Notes: a model not told the origin generated them from the sequence alone. DNA of 64,000 nucleotides from Dryococelus australis (GCA_029891345.1 CM057002.1:22120795-22184794), one strand, 5' to 3'. Positions 44,902 through 56,815 are shown, numbered from the stretch's first letter. Program-made: numbers and translations.

Positions 44902-45382
44902 AGATTTCGTGTTTGTTTAATGGAGTGTCAGTGACTGATCTCCCGACTTCATCTTTGGTGGTACCATCATTGACTCCATCTGGAATGCCTACACTGTCAA
45001 CGATATAATTCGCAAACAATTAGGATTAGGCCCTTGAAACTTGGAATGCATGATGCCAGCTCGAGTGAAAGACAGTCTTATCTTCCATGCTCTTCTTTGC
45101 CATCAATCCACCAGTCAATCAATCTTTCAGTTTTTCGACCACTCTTTCGACTTTTTGATCAATATTTCAATATTTACAAAAACGTTTTCAATATTTCGAA
45201 TAATACTTCCAATCAACATTCCAGTTTCTCAATCTTTCAATCAATAACTCCGTTTTTTAAATAACCTCTCAATCTTCCAATCATTCTTTTAATATTTCGA
45301 TATTAGAATCATTCAGCAAGAGAAATTTCGGGGTACATGAGAAATGCGTGCTGTGCCCCCCCCCCCCTAACTCCACACCCCA

Positions 45383-45624
45383 AGTAGTTAGCCTGCTCGC
45401 CTCCCACCAAGGCGATCCGGGTTCAATCCCCGGCCGGGTCACTCCGGATTTTCGCACGTGGGAATCGTGCCGGACGATCCCGTTGGTCGGCGGGTTTTCT
45501 CGGGGATCTCCCGTTTCCCCGCTTTTCTTCATTCCGGCGCTGCTCCATACTCACCTCAATAACCCACGTCGGCTCTCAACACCTCGATGTTAAGAGCCGT
45601 CCAAATCTCTTCACTCGCTCCGCC
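45383..45624 (+). mobile_element. SINE-1 copy, head slightly truncated
   Basis: Starts at GTAGTTAGCCTGCTCGCC, box B GGGTTCAATCCCCGG, complete body and tail ending AATCTCTTCACTCGCTCC. The preceding 50 bp are C-rich. Confidence 0.85.
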
Positions 45625-47536
45625 CCCTCCCCACCCCCTATTTAAACAAATCGACCATTTACAACAACATAAATAGTCGTCATCAATGCAAAAATATGTT
45701 AATAAGTTTTGGGTGTCGAAATTAGATTTTTACGTAATGCTTCGTTTTGTAAATAAACATTTACGAGTCGGACCTAAACCCCCCCCCCCCCCTCCCTCCC
45801 CTCCCCGACCCGGCGGGGACCCGGCGGGGACCCGGGTCCCTCACCATTGCATCCCCTTGCTCTTTCCTACTATTGGCGGGCCTGTCAACGTGATTTGTGT
45901 ATAGACAGTTAACACGTGTCGGAAAGGAATTCAACCAATCGAGATAGGTAAACGTACCTACAGTGTTTTGAAGCACAACTTGTCTTGAAATCTTGTCGCG
46001 AAATTTCACTGCCCCTTGTAACAGCGTTCTCGCGGGCAGAGGAGGGGGACGAGGAAGTAGAAGTGACATTTGATTAAGGGAGTGGGGGGGGGGGGAGAGA
46101 GTCCTGGGTGCAGGCGGAAAAGGCAGCGTCGTAGGTGATGGGGCGAACGACGGCGCAGCTGGCCGCGGAGCACGGTTAATGGCGCGCGGCTCTTAAAACA
46201 ATTTGTCCCCTTTCTCGCAGGGCGGTGTTGGCGCGGCGGCCGCTCACCCAGCCCCGCTCAACAACGGCCCATGTCGCCGTACACCCTGCCACCACTTCCG
46301 CAACACACCACACACACACACACGTTTTGCACGAGAGCTGTGCTGTACTCTGCAGTGATGCACGGATGCCGAGAAATAAAAATTGGGTTTGGCTGTGTTG
46401 TGGACACGGCCGTTTGTTTTGCGTGTCTTAGTCTACGTCGACGCGCTCGGACGCCTTGATGTGTTTTTTTCTTTACGTCCCTGGCACCGCTTCACTCGAT
46501 CAGATGGGATTTTACCGGTATCACTGGATTGCTTTCGAGATGCTCTTTCCAACCGTATACGATTTCTGTATTTCGACTTGGCATTTTTTGTCGAGTATAG
46601 GCCGAAATTGTGTTAAGTTATCTTAATTTTTTACAATAAAAGCATACAATTTCGCCATAACCACACCACAGAAATGATTTTTTTATACACGCAATCGATT
46701 GAGCTTGACGAGAGATGTCGATTGAAACATAAACGAGCGTCGTAGCATTGCCCCCCCCCCCTCCTCCCCTCTCGAGGCTTCACACTCCTCACTCAATTTA
46801 ACGTATTCTTTGATCCTTTGGCAATCGAGTGGTGTAATTGAATTATGTAGGCTATATAGATTCGGAGCTGCAATGCCAAAATATTTCCCCCGATTTTGTT
46901 ATCATCGGATTTTCTTAGTTGCCTCCCACTGTGGTTTGCAAATTTTATGAAGTATTAACGTCAAAAATTATTTTGCCTTTGGATTTCCACAAAATACTGC
47001 GTAGTTTCAATAGGCCTAATATTATTTTAGTGTGACAGCATCATTGCTAGATAGTCTTTTTTTTTTGTACTAACACTAGTAGAACGTAAAAATGTATTAT
47101 AACCGAAATAAAAATGTTAGATTATTTCTTCTGGCCCTAGAAGCAGTGACAGAGTAGCAGACTTATAAGCAATAGGCCTAGAAGCAACAAGTTGAAGGGG
47201 TTTTCTAAATATAATTACTAATTAAAATGTTTTGCAGCTGTAGGCCTACTAGTATTAGCAAGAGAACCAGAATTAGTATAAGTACTACCATAATTTTAAA
47301 TAGCAGGCCCCTAATTAGTGATACCTCCGCCTAGCGACTTTTGGCTGTGCTGACCACCTTAATCCCACGAAAATATTTTTAGGTTATGTAATGTATAGGG
47401 CCTACCTTTGTTGCATACATAGGCCAAAATAAAAGCACGTGCCTGTTGGAAAAATAAACACAAACATTACGCCACTATCTGATGGCGTGATTTCGCAAAC
47501 CGTGCGCAGAACACGAATAATCAGCCTACGTCACAA
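45625..47536. other. Unique DNA with a CpG-rich block
   Basis: No gene recognised. A C-run at 45779-45793, a G-run at about 46084-46095 and a CpG-rich segment at 46100-46290, then (CA)n at about 46310-46323. TTTCTCGCAG|G at 46212-46221 would make a good splice acceptor but no exon follows convincingly. Confidence 0.35.
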
Positions 47537-48357
47537 TAGTCCATTCACGGTTATTTCCAACTTTTCTGAAGCCCTGCTAAAGTTCTACTTCCTGGATATT
47601 CCTCCGCATCATGCAAACAAAGTCTAACCAAGTCTAGGAAATTACACCAACGGGACAATGTACCGCATTCGTGCGCACTCAGAGTAATAATATTTTACGT
47701 GAGAACTTTTTCTTACTATGCCTTATACGCTATTCACGGTAAAATGAGCACTTTTGAAAAGTCCTACTTAAAATCTACTTGTATGCACATTGCGTATCAT
47801 TCTGCCTTATGTAAAATTAACATTTCCACGGGCCTCGTCACTTTATTTATACGTCGGCCAAGTGAAACTGTGGAATTATTAGAAATATAAATATTTTACA
47901 AATCAGCTCATTTCTACACTTCGATGCATTAAAAAAACAATAAGCGAATGAAATAACTTAAGTTATATCAAATGGTCATCTAACACTTTTTATTCGATGT
48001 TGAGATATGGAACTACTTTCCCTCCATCGTTACCAACTTTACTGGACGAATGTCACTCACTGCACTCGTTAAAATACATGCAGGTAGGAGCAGTGACATT
48101 TTCTTGAGGTTAAGTTAAAAAATGCTCACTTTATCGTGAACAGCCTTTACCAACACACAAATTTAATTATATATTAAATATAAAAATTTGTACGTAAAAT
48201 ATAATTAAAGGTCCACCTTAACATAGAATAAGACACTTTGATGGTAACACAAGTGTAAAACGCTGTGACATGTTTAGGAAACAAACATACACGTCATACA
48301 CAGGGCGATTTTCCGAAAGTTTGATTAAAAAAGTGTGAAGAAACTGCGAATAGACTA
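47537..48357 (+). mobile_element. MITE family C, interrupted by family B
   Basis: TIRs TAGTCCATTCACGGTTATTT and GAAACTGCGAATAGACTA. Interior GATATTCCTCCGCATCATGC and the distal GACATGTTTAGGAAAC block are family. A family B copy sits at 47726-48146. Confidence 0.85.
47726..48146 (+). mobile_element. MITE family B nested in family C
   Basis: TACGCTATTCACGGTAAAAT on the left, TTTATCGTGAACAGCCT on the right, 421 bp. The host reads GCCTTA before and TTACCAAC after, while intact family C copies have a single GCATTACCAAC (54416) or GTATTACCAAC (51836). A TTA (or TA) duplication follows, as in PIF/Harbinger elements. Confidence 0.88.
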
Positions 48358-49002
48358 ATCTTTATTCCACGTCGCGCGGTCCAGCCAGCTGTGTGCGACG
48401 TACGTCGTTGTTGCACGCAACTCGCCCTCTCGCTCATATCATAACAGCGCACTTGTCGAGGGAGTTAATAAATCCGGCAGGGCCAGGGTTGGCGCACTCA
48501 GCCCCGTGAAAGGGTGATATTTTTACACGCGTCATAACAAGTCCTGGCGAAGGGGGTGGTCGGCGTGGGGCCACGCATGCGTACACCGGCGTATGTGTTT
48601 GTAATAACACCAGCCGGGTGTGTCAAGGGGGGGGGGGGGTTGTAAAGGGGTTGGGGAAGAGAGTCCCTATGGGGGAGGGGGGCAGCCCTTAAATGCTCGT
48701 CGAAAGATAGGGTAAGCTGCTGCAGCGAGCGGCCGTGTAATCTGGGGGAGGGTTTACAATTCAATACTGGTGTCAGGGGGTTGTGGGGGTAGCGCTGTTA
48801 ACCCCTCATAAATTATCGTGCATCAGGACACACTGGTCGTTAGCAAGGGTCAGAGGGCTTCTCTCCCGCGGCTGAGCTTGTCTGTCACCGCCCGTGAGGG
48901 CTTTTCATTGGCTGTCCCGTTTACAGCCCCTTCGCACTATCTTCATACTTTTGAATCAATCCGTTGAAAAATCACCCTATTTAAGTTTGGCTGTTTCCTT
49001 AA
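48358..49002. other. GC-rich unique DNA
   Basis: CpG-containing segments at 48360-48600, a 14-base G run at about 48626-48639. No gene recognised. Confidence 0.35.
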
Positions 49003-49374
49003 GGGGAATGCTACTTGAAAGCAGCACAGATATTTACCCGATTTTCGATATAAGTCGTTTTCCAAAGGATTTATCGAAATTTTTGGCTCGACAAGACTTA
49101 AATAACAATTCTCAACTTTTTTTTACGTTATTAGATTTTCACTGCCTAAATTATTTTTGGAACGCTGATGGAAGAAAAGAAAAGATTTTTTTTTTTTATT
49201 TCTTGTCTTCAATCATAGCTGCGAGAATAACGAACGCAGAGAATTTTTAACCATATAATAAGGTGTTCAAAATTGTTATTTACGTTTTGTAGAATCAAAA
49301 TTTTTTAAAAATCCTCTCTAAAACCAACTATGGCAAAATTTATATAAATATACAATTTTCGTGCACCGTTCCCC
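49003..49374. mobile_element. TTAA-flanked TIR element
   Basis: GGGGAATGCTAC at the left and CACCGTTCCCC at the right are imperfect inverses, each flanked by TTAA (48999-49002, 49375-49378). TTAA duplication is the piggyBac hallmark. The interior is AT-rich and non-coding. Single copy in the window. Confidence 0.55.
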
Positions 49375-49509
49375 TTAATATGTCAAGTATCAAAAACGTT
49401 TTACACTTCTGTTAATATAGAAGTACGTAATTATTAAACTGAAAGTTTACTTATATTTTATTTTTAAATTATAATTTTAATGTATAATTAATGTTAATAA
49501 AATAAGGAA

Positions 49510-49645
49510 AAATATGTAAGTAGGTAATACCTCGTAAGAAATAGTTCCCATGCAAAATAATATTAAAATGAATACGTACACATGAGGTGCGCTGTACCTT
49601 TGGTGTAATTTTTTAGTCTCAGTTAAGCTTTGTAAAGTTAAAGTC
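49510..49645 (-). mobile_element. MITE family C fragment
   Basis: The reverse complement contains AAAGCTTAACTGAGACTAAA, AATTACACCAAAGGTACAGC and TATTTCTTACGAGGTATTAC, as in the family C left half. Confidence 0.6.
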
Positions 49646-49783
49646 AAGCTCTTAGCGTGGGTTCGGTTCCTCTCCCAGCCGTCATTTTTTTTCGTTGGTA
49701 ATATTTCTCTTTGTGACAAAATAATTGTATTTAATTTATTTTACAACGGAATGTGTTTTTTTTTTTTTTTTACCAATGAAAAC

Positions 49784-49932
49784 AAATGTTAACATCAATT
49801 CAACACAAAATTTGTTTTACCGCAACATAAACACCGCCTTAATGTTGACAGTACAGTAAGGAAGTAGCGTTGTTACAAAAGTAATTAATGTTACATTTAC
49901 ATTAACAGTAACATTAACTGCTGACGGGCTCA
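49784..49932 (+). repeat. Dispersed repeat shared with 29038-29163
   Basis: See 29038: ATTCAACACAAAATTTG, CCGCAACATAAACACCG and TTAACAGTAACATTAACTGC. Both copies lie next to MITE sequence. Confidence 0.6.
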
Positions 49933-50184
49933 CATATAACAAAAAAAAATTACTGTTGTAGGAAAATTAATATTGTTGGCGCAACTGCACAACTTTAGAC
50001 CTTTTTTCTGAGTACGTGTAGTCAGATGTTGCCAAATTCATTCCACGAGGACGAGTATCGCATTATTTTCCCGTACTTGCAACAAAACACTGTAACTTAG
50101 GCTATACCGTAAGGCCAGAGAATGAAGTCAAGCTGTCTATTCAAGTCGTTATTGCGACGGTAAAAATGTTTTATAAATTATCGA

Positions 50185-50478
50185 TAGGGATAGGAACATT
50201 TCCAGAGTTCATTTCAGGACAAGACAGACGTCAGACACGTGGACGCTGAAGTTGACTTTATAATTGGATCGCAGTGTATTAGACACACCCTGGACGACTC
50301 TGAGCCAATAGCAGACTAGCAGGGAAACAAGTAATGAGTGACATACTGCCAGGTGTAAAGTAACGCCGGCTACTCTATGGGGCAACAGCCAATGAACAAA
50401 CATCTGAGGTTCGAGTATACACATGACTGTGGAATCTAGCCTACAGGTCATTTAACTCGCGAATTTTTCCTATCCCTG
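50185..50478. mobile_element. MITE family D
   Basis: TAGGGATAGGAACATTTCCA on the left, GAATTTTTCCTATCCCTG on the right. Flanks ATTATCGA (50177-50184) and ATTATAGG match 6/8. Confidence 0.88.
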
Positions 50479-50958
50479 ATTATAGGATTTAGAATCGATC
50501 GCGTGCCATACTAATGACTCCCATCAGCATTTCATCAATGACGTTTACCACCCATCCTGTAACTTACGTTCATTTTCCCGTCCCCTACGTGAGATTCAAA
50601 AAGATACGACGGGTTAGTTGGTCCAGCTTTAACGGTTCTTTCATGCAAACAAAAAATGTTACAACATTTTTACAAACACAATAAAACGAGAACATTTTCA
50701 TAATCCAGTCTTTTCTAAGACGTTTCTCACATACCATTTCTTCTAAATGGCTTGACGTTCGCGCGGAATATATATATTTTTCTAATTCGGATCCGTAAAA
50801 CATTCCCCAGGCGTTCAACACAAAGGCCATTTTAACTGCGCGGGACCGTATCCTCACGAGCAAATCTCTTGGGGGAAAAAAGGGAGGGGTGGGGTTGCAT
50901 AATACTGCTCGCTCCATCAAATATACTTGGAGAAGAAAAATTTTAAGGATTCCCCGCA

Positions 50959-51057
50959 TGAGCTCATATTTTCGCTGCTGGCGTCCTGGGTCGCCCCTCC
51001 CCGCCCCCTCATTCAGCTCATATTTTCGCTGTTGGCATCCTGCGCCGCCCCCTTCCC
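50959..51057. repeat. 57-bp direct duplication
   Basis: AGCTCATATTTTCGCTGCTG at 50959 recurs as AGCTCATATTTTCGCTGTTG at 51016, each followed by GGC(G/A)TCCTG and a CGCCCC-rich end. Confidence 0.85.
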
Positions 51058-51379
51058 TTTACCAACTTCGTCAATTCACGAAGATTAATCTGCAGTGAAG
51101 ATACTTTTATTGGGCTGCAGCAGTGGGTTGGGAACGAAGCGAGGCTGGGCGGGGAAAGATAACAGCGGCTATCTAAGAGGACGGCAGACGGTAAAAGAGC
51201 TCTGGGAGGGCGGAAAGGGGTGTGGGTTGTGACGTAAAGAGGACTCAGGGTTTGGCGACGCTCCAGAGAGTGAATCACTACCGCTACGCCGTGATCAGCA
51301 CGCTGTGAGACGAGCGGCGCGCCGACGAACTTATCGCCGACGACGTCCCACTGGCGTCTGGGGAAAAGAATCATTCACA

Positions 51380-52046
51380 CGACTTCTCTGAAGCCCTGTA
51401 GTTCTACTTTCAAACTATTCGTCCACCTTAACAAAGCTTGTCCAAGTCTTAAAAAAAAAAATACACCATAGGGACAACGCACCGCATTCGTGCGCACTCA
51501 GTTTATTATAATTAGAGGCCTGCAAAATTCGCGTTATTATTTGGCATCAGGCTAAACTTCACAGTACTGTATGGTACTGGAGCCGGTGTCGTTTCTGCTG
51601 CTCATTATATGTGAAGCCACTTCCTTTTTTACTGCGCTACACGTGATTGGGGCACGTATTTGTTGAAGTGTTCATTTATTGGCGCATAGCTTTCAGCGCG
51701 TGTCACACTAAGTATGGTTCAATGACAAATTAATGCAAAGGTACGCGTGTTTAAAGTTTAACGTGTACTCAGAGAATAATGCGAATATTGCTGGTCTTTA
51801 AGGATAATTCTGCTTGAGAACTATTTCTTACTAGGTATTACCAACATACCTATTTTCTATCTGTTTTAATTAGTATTTTTTATCAATTATATATTATAAT
51901 TTATATACAAAATATAAGTAAAAGTTCAATTTAAGAAAAAAACCAGGTGCTTTTAAGTTAACACGCGTATAAAACGCTTGTTTCACGTGTCATGTTTAGG
52001 AAATAAATCTTTGACTCAAAAAGAGTGAAGAAACCGCGAATAGACT
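51380..52046 (+). mobile_element. MITE family C, left end truncated, interrupted by family E
   Basis: Starts at CTTCTCTGAAGCCCTG, ends GAAACCGCGAATAGACT. The interior has the AGTCTT...ACACCA and GCGCACTCAG blocks. Family E sits at 51512-51801. Confidence 0.8.
51512..51801. mobile_element. MITE family E nested in family C
   Basis: TTAGAGGCCTGCAAAATTCG on the left; degraded right end GCGAATATTGCTGGTCTTTA. The interior is very close to the 5045 copy (CACGTGATTGGGGCACG, GTTCATTTAT). Flanks TTATAATT and GGATAATT match 6/8. Confidence 0.8.
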
Positions 52047-52170
52047 GCGTATACAGAGTGCTCGGAAATTCCCCTTACAAACTCGTAGGCCTCGTAGAGG
52101 AGACTAAGTAGACTATCTTATGAATATGAACCCATGTCCGGAAACGTACCGTTACCGTGCTACAACCGTT

Positions 52171-52632
52171 TCAAATCAGGCGCATCACTCGTCCACTTCC
52201 GCTGAGGGCAAGAGCAATGTCTCGGATGTGCCTGTGTTGGTATGTAGCAGGGTAGGCTAGGCAGTACATTACTTCAGACAACGACCTGATGGCACGCGAC
52301 GTCTGCCCTGCCTCGGGCCCCATTGCATATCCAATTGTTCGCGTACTCGCTGACTGGCTCTGTTCAACGTGATGCAGTACAGCCTCTTCCAATTCGGGAG
52401 TGCGGCGTCTCTTTTGAGCACCACAGTCGTTCCTGTCGGCGGTGAAGGTACCTCGTTCTCGCAGCAGTTGCGTAATTGTGGCGTAAAGGGTATGCGAGGT
52501 CGTCGCACGTTGTGGATAACGCTCTTGATACAGCGGACGAGCTGCTCTTCCATTACCTTCGGCTGCGCCATACACGAGGATCATGTCTGCGTATTCCGCA
52601 AACGTGCACTCGACCACGTTAATCGCAGACAC
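52171..52632 (-). pseudogene. Transposase N-terminal fragment (HTH, Tc1/mariner-like)
   Basis: A 153-residue open frame. Residues about 10-70 match, from memory, the insect helix-turn-helix domain found at the N-terminus of mariner-type transposon proteins (DUF4817-like): FAEYADMILVYGAAEGNGRA, then YQERYPQR and LLRERGTF. A second helix-turn-helix-like part follows (RRTPELEEAVLHHVEQ, STRTIGYAMG). The catalytic DDE region is absent, so it is a truncated relic. The flanking 52050-52140 could be its terminal region. Confidence 0.6.
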
Positions 52633-52669
52633 AACGGCGCAATGGGGATCGAGGCAGGGTAGACGTCGA

Positions 52670-53393
52670 GGGCCATCAGGTGATTGTATGAAGTAATGTA
52701 CTACCTACCCGGTTGCATTGGCTGTCATGCATGAGTGAAAGTACTCCCCTTTCACTAGACCAATGAGGATTCTGATACTATAAGACAGAACATTTGGGAT
52801 TGGTCTGCAACCAACTTAGCCGAGTCATAACCTTGTTCGTCCAATCATGAAATAATAAACTAGTTAGAGTGTTGAAGAAGATATGTTGACAAAAAATGTT
52901 TGCGATTTTCAACCCTTACGAAAGATTACCACTGAGGAAATTGCTCCACTTGAAATCAGTTTCAACTGACGGTAGATTCACACGTTAGCAGACAATGACA
53001 AACAGACAGAGTAGATTTTAACGGGTAATATTTTCTTTGGTGACACGGGAACGAAATTACAGAAACGAAACGCGATAGTTGGTTTTTATTCCATAAATCG
53101 ACATAGCTCGACGAGATCTTTAGTTTGGTGCGAATCAGCGCGTCGGCATATCGAAGTCACGAGACATACACTGCCCAGGAAATTTTCGCCCAAAATTGTC
53201 GTCGCGGGTCCCCACCCTCACTTCCCGCACGCGCGGTGGCAACTCAAGGTCATGCTCTCGCATCGTATGCGTGTGCCCGATCGAACGAGGCCATCATTAA
53301 TTTTAATCGCGATATTACTGACGAAATTATAGTGTCGGATCAATCACACGGCGCGTATCGTACATCGTTGTTTCCGTCCTGGTATAAGCCATC
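52670..53393. other. Unique DNA, no gene recognised
   Basis: Moderate CpG content at 53090-53380; frames here show no family resemblance. Confidence 0.3.
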
Positions 53394-53630
53394 CACGGTA
53401 AAGTGAGCACTTTTGAAACCCTCCCATTTGGAATAATAGTGAATAAATATATTTTATTGTAGCCTTAAACGTTAACTTTCGAGTCCGGTGAAATATGCAC
53501 ACTGCGTTTATTACGTACATAGTTATTATTAATTTAAAAAAAAAATGGTGGAAGGATAAAAAAAAAACGGCTGATAGGGAAAAAAGTAACTAGGGCCTCA
53601 GAAGTGCTCACTTTACCGTGAACAGCCTAT
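53394..53630. mobile_element. MITE family B, short subfamily
   Basis: TATAAGCCATCCACGGTAAA on the left, TTTACCGTGAACAGCCTATA on the right; 237 bp. Confidence 0.88.
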
Positions 53631-53805
53631 AAATCAGGTGGCGATGCGATTTTAAAGACGTGTTCACATCATAAATAAGGACTTGTTGAAACGCCCTCGC
53701 GAATGAATTTTTCGTTGACAAATCAATACTCTTAACATATATTTGAATGTCTGGAGAAGTCGATTTCGGTAAATACTCGCGCGGTGACAAACGAGTATGT
53801 TTTGT

Positions 53806-54224
53806 ATAGGATGTTCACGGTAAAGGGAACACTTTTGAAGTCAGCCTTTGGAAATATCCAGTGGCGCTAACTACATATGCCTACAGTTACAGTGCACAAT
53901 GGCATGCGCTCTCCTAGTTAAATTGGAAGTAAAAAAATTAATTCTGAAATTCGGCGTTCTATTGCGAGCTTAATGTTTAAATTTATTTTTTCATTGAACT
54001 TAGTATTTCTTGTTTTATTTGCCTTATAGTAAGAATTTGCATAAAAGTATCACATTTACCGCAAATGCCAAAAATCTCCACGAATTCACTTGAATGGAGC
54101 ATGAATAAAGTGATCAGACCTATGGTAATGTTGAATTTAAATACAGCGGAAGTATATAATGCAATCAGAGAAGTAAATCACATGAAGGACTTTGGAATGT
54201 GCTACGTTTACCGCGAACAGCTTA
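53806..54224 (-). mobile_element. MITE family B, long subfamily, minus orientation
   Basis: TATAGGATGTTCACGGTAAA on the left, CGTTTACCGCGAACAGCTTA on the right; 419 bp. Interior GGAGCATGAATAAAGTGATC is in the orientation of the 3909 copy. Confidence 0.85.
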
Positions 54225-54232
54225 TATATATA

Positions 54233-54536
54233 TAGTCGATTCATGGTTACTTCGAAAATTTCTGAAGACCTGCTTGAGTTCTACTTCCAGGATATTCCTC
54301 CGCCTCGTGCAAACAAAGACTCGAAAATCACACCAAAGGGACGATGCGCCATACTCGTGTGCGCTCATTTTAATAAGCATCATACCTAACAACTCATCCT
54401 TACTAGGCATTACCAACGTAGATTTTTTTTACCCTGATATTTAGTAAACAACCGAACACGCCATGCATGGGTTTTTTTTTTTTTTTTTTTTTCGTAGGTT
54501 CGATTCAAAAGGTGTGAAGAAATTCCGAGCAGACTA
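54233..54536 (+). mobile_element. MITE family C, internally shortened
   Basis: TAGTCGATTCATGGTTACTT on the left, GAAGAAATTCCGAGCAGACTA on the right. Keeps ATATTCCTCCGCCTCGTGC and the intact GCATTACCAACG site. A T-run of about 20 bases lies at 54473-54492. Confidence 0.85.
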
Positions 54537-54539
54537 CAG

Positions 54540-54834
54540 TTAGAGACCTGCAAATTTCGCGCGATTCTTTTAAGACACGTTGAACTTAGAACACGTGCAT
54601 TCGCTCTACCGTTATCATTCGACCATTCTTTATTTGACACGCCCACGGCAAGGCTACACCAACGAACAAACGCTCCACATTGGTAATGCCGAATCCCGCA
54701 CCGTACAGTCAGAAAGGAAATGCCGCGTCACCTAGGCAACAACCAATCAGCGTACGTCGCCGGTCCGAGTACATACAAGACCGTGAAGTCTATCTTGATG
54801 GCTAAAAGTAACGCGAATTTTTGCAGGTCCTTAA
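54540..54834. mobile_element. MITE family E
   Basis: TTAGAGACCTGCAAATTTCG on the left, inverse of GCGAATTTTTGCAGGTCCTTA on the right. Flanks CTACAGTT and CTATAGTT match 7/8 if the left edge is set 2 bp in. Confidence 0.85.
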
Positions 54835-55238
54835 CTATAGTTTGTTACGATCTGGGGGGAGGGGGGGAGCGCCTGTCGATTAACCGCGCGGGAATTCTGG
54901 TGGCAACAGCATACGAGTATGTTCTCGTAGCGCAAGCTGGCAGCCAGCGTGTGTGTGTGTGTGTGTATTGGGGGGGGGGGGGGGGACAGGGAAGTTGGCG
55001 CCCACAATAGATGACTAAGAATACTAGGAGGGCTATTTAGGGTGAGGGCAAACCGCGTAATTGCGGGGGAAAGGGGGGGGGGACACCACAATGAAGCCCT
55101 GCCTGCACCCAGTCCGTGCGGCCGTTAAACACTGCTGACCACAAACCCCCTTGCGTGGCACACAGCAGCGAGCGGATGGCCATCCGAGATTGTCTCGTTA
55201 CAGGGCTGATTTATCTGATCGCGTTCACATTACCCGCG

Positions 55239-55395
55239 TTTTGCGGCCGCTGTGGCCAGACCGCGGCGGGCAGGGGTTCGATTACCGGCTGTCTCGCCCC
55301 GCGATTTCCGCACGTGGGAAAACGTGGCGGACGTTGCCGGGTTTTCTCGGGGTATTCCCTTCCCCTTCGCCTATGTATTCCGTCCCCTGCTCCAT
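55239..55395 (+). mobile_element. SINE-1 copy, diverged
   Basis: GGTTCGATTACCGG (box B), CACGTGGGAAAACGTG, GGGTTTTCTCGGGGTATTCC. The tail is degraded to GAAGAATTCACGTCTCC. Confidence 0.65.
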
Positions 55396-55399
55396 CTAC

Positions 55400-56616
55400 A
55401 CTTCGCTGAAGAATTCACGTCTCCCTCGCTCTCCTTACCTGTCTACAGAAGCGTAAAAAATGAACAGTCATAGCTATCTTGACTTCTGCTCTCGAGAAAC
55501 ATGATGGTAAGAACTTCTAATACCAACACATGAAAAAAAAAATCACTGCCGTTTTAACTGCATGGTAACGTCTATCCAATGTTACCATCTGGCGCCTATT
55601 TGAGCGTTAAATGTTGATTTCGTGCAAGGAAATATTTTTCTGAAACTTTGAACTACTAAACTTAATCTAATTTGGGAAAATTATGAATTAGATTGGTGAT
55701 TAGTTGGACTATACGAGTCCATCTGTTTCATGCCAAAACGAACTGAGCTATGCCGGATACGAGAACTTTTAGTTATAAGAATTGTTTTTGATTTTATGAT
55801 TTTTATTGAACATCGAACCTACTATCAGATTATCCTCAAAGAGTGAATTAAATATTGGGGTTGAATATGATTACTGTACCTCATTAGTTATTTGAATTTA
55901 AAATAAAATGAAAATTTTATAGTGAATCAATGGGCAGCTAACAAATTTATTTTTGTCTTTCAGGAATCAGTAAATACTATTGAAACGTCGTATTTTCTTC
56001 TTATTGGTGTATATACGTGCTCCGATTTATTTCCGCAAGTCACGCCGACAGTATTGTCCCTTCGAACGGTAAGAATTTGTATGTGTTCTGCCATGTCTCT
56101 GTCCACTCCCCACCTCTTACCGTACTCACAATCCGCCCCTTTCATCCTCGCACACGAGAAAACATTTGCAGTACCTCATAGTTAACACACCTATACTTAC
56201 ACTTGAACCCTATTTGATAGAGTATGCATTCATATGAAAATGCACAGACTCGCATCAAATGCGCATAGGTCTGCATATACATATTAGACTGAGCTATGTA
56301 ACAGTTGACAATATAAAGTTTGAGGCCCCGGGTAATCGCCCAGGGCACCTCAAGGACACAAATTTCAAAACAATACTAACAACCAGTATTTTTTTTTCTC
56401 TCCCTAATAAGGATAAGGAGAAACCTACAGAGGCAAAAGATTGCAGTCATTTATAGCAAAAAAACAGTGAAAATAATCTGAAAAAATCAGCAAGGTTAAC
56501 GCTACTCTACACAGATGAAAAACCAACTTTCAGTAATTGCATCTTATTCAATACTGCGTCTTATCTTTCTCATATCACAAAACATACAAAACGTTAAAAA
56601 CTGTATATAGAAAATG
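55400..56616. other. AT-rich DNA
   Basis: No gene or recognised repeat; open frames here have no family resemblance. Confidence 0.3.
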
Positions 56617-56815
56617 TTAAATGCAAGTGGTAAACATACTGTACGTTGCATCACAAATGCACTCAATGCCTTTAACTCTGAACTTACAAAACATCTTAAA
56701 TGCACGTGGAAAACATACGTGGCATCACAAATTTACTCAATGCTTTTAACTCTAAAACTTATATAAAAGCTTAAATTCACGTGGCAAACATATGTGGCAT
56801 CCCAAATTTCTCATG
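56617..56815. repeat. About 77-bp tandem repeat, 2.5 units
   Basis: Units begin TAAATGCAAGTGGTAAAC (56617), TAAATGCACGTGGAAAAC (56697) and TAAATTCACGTGGCAAAC (56772). The last two each carry an E-box CACGTG. Confidence 0.85.
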
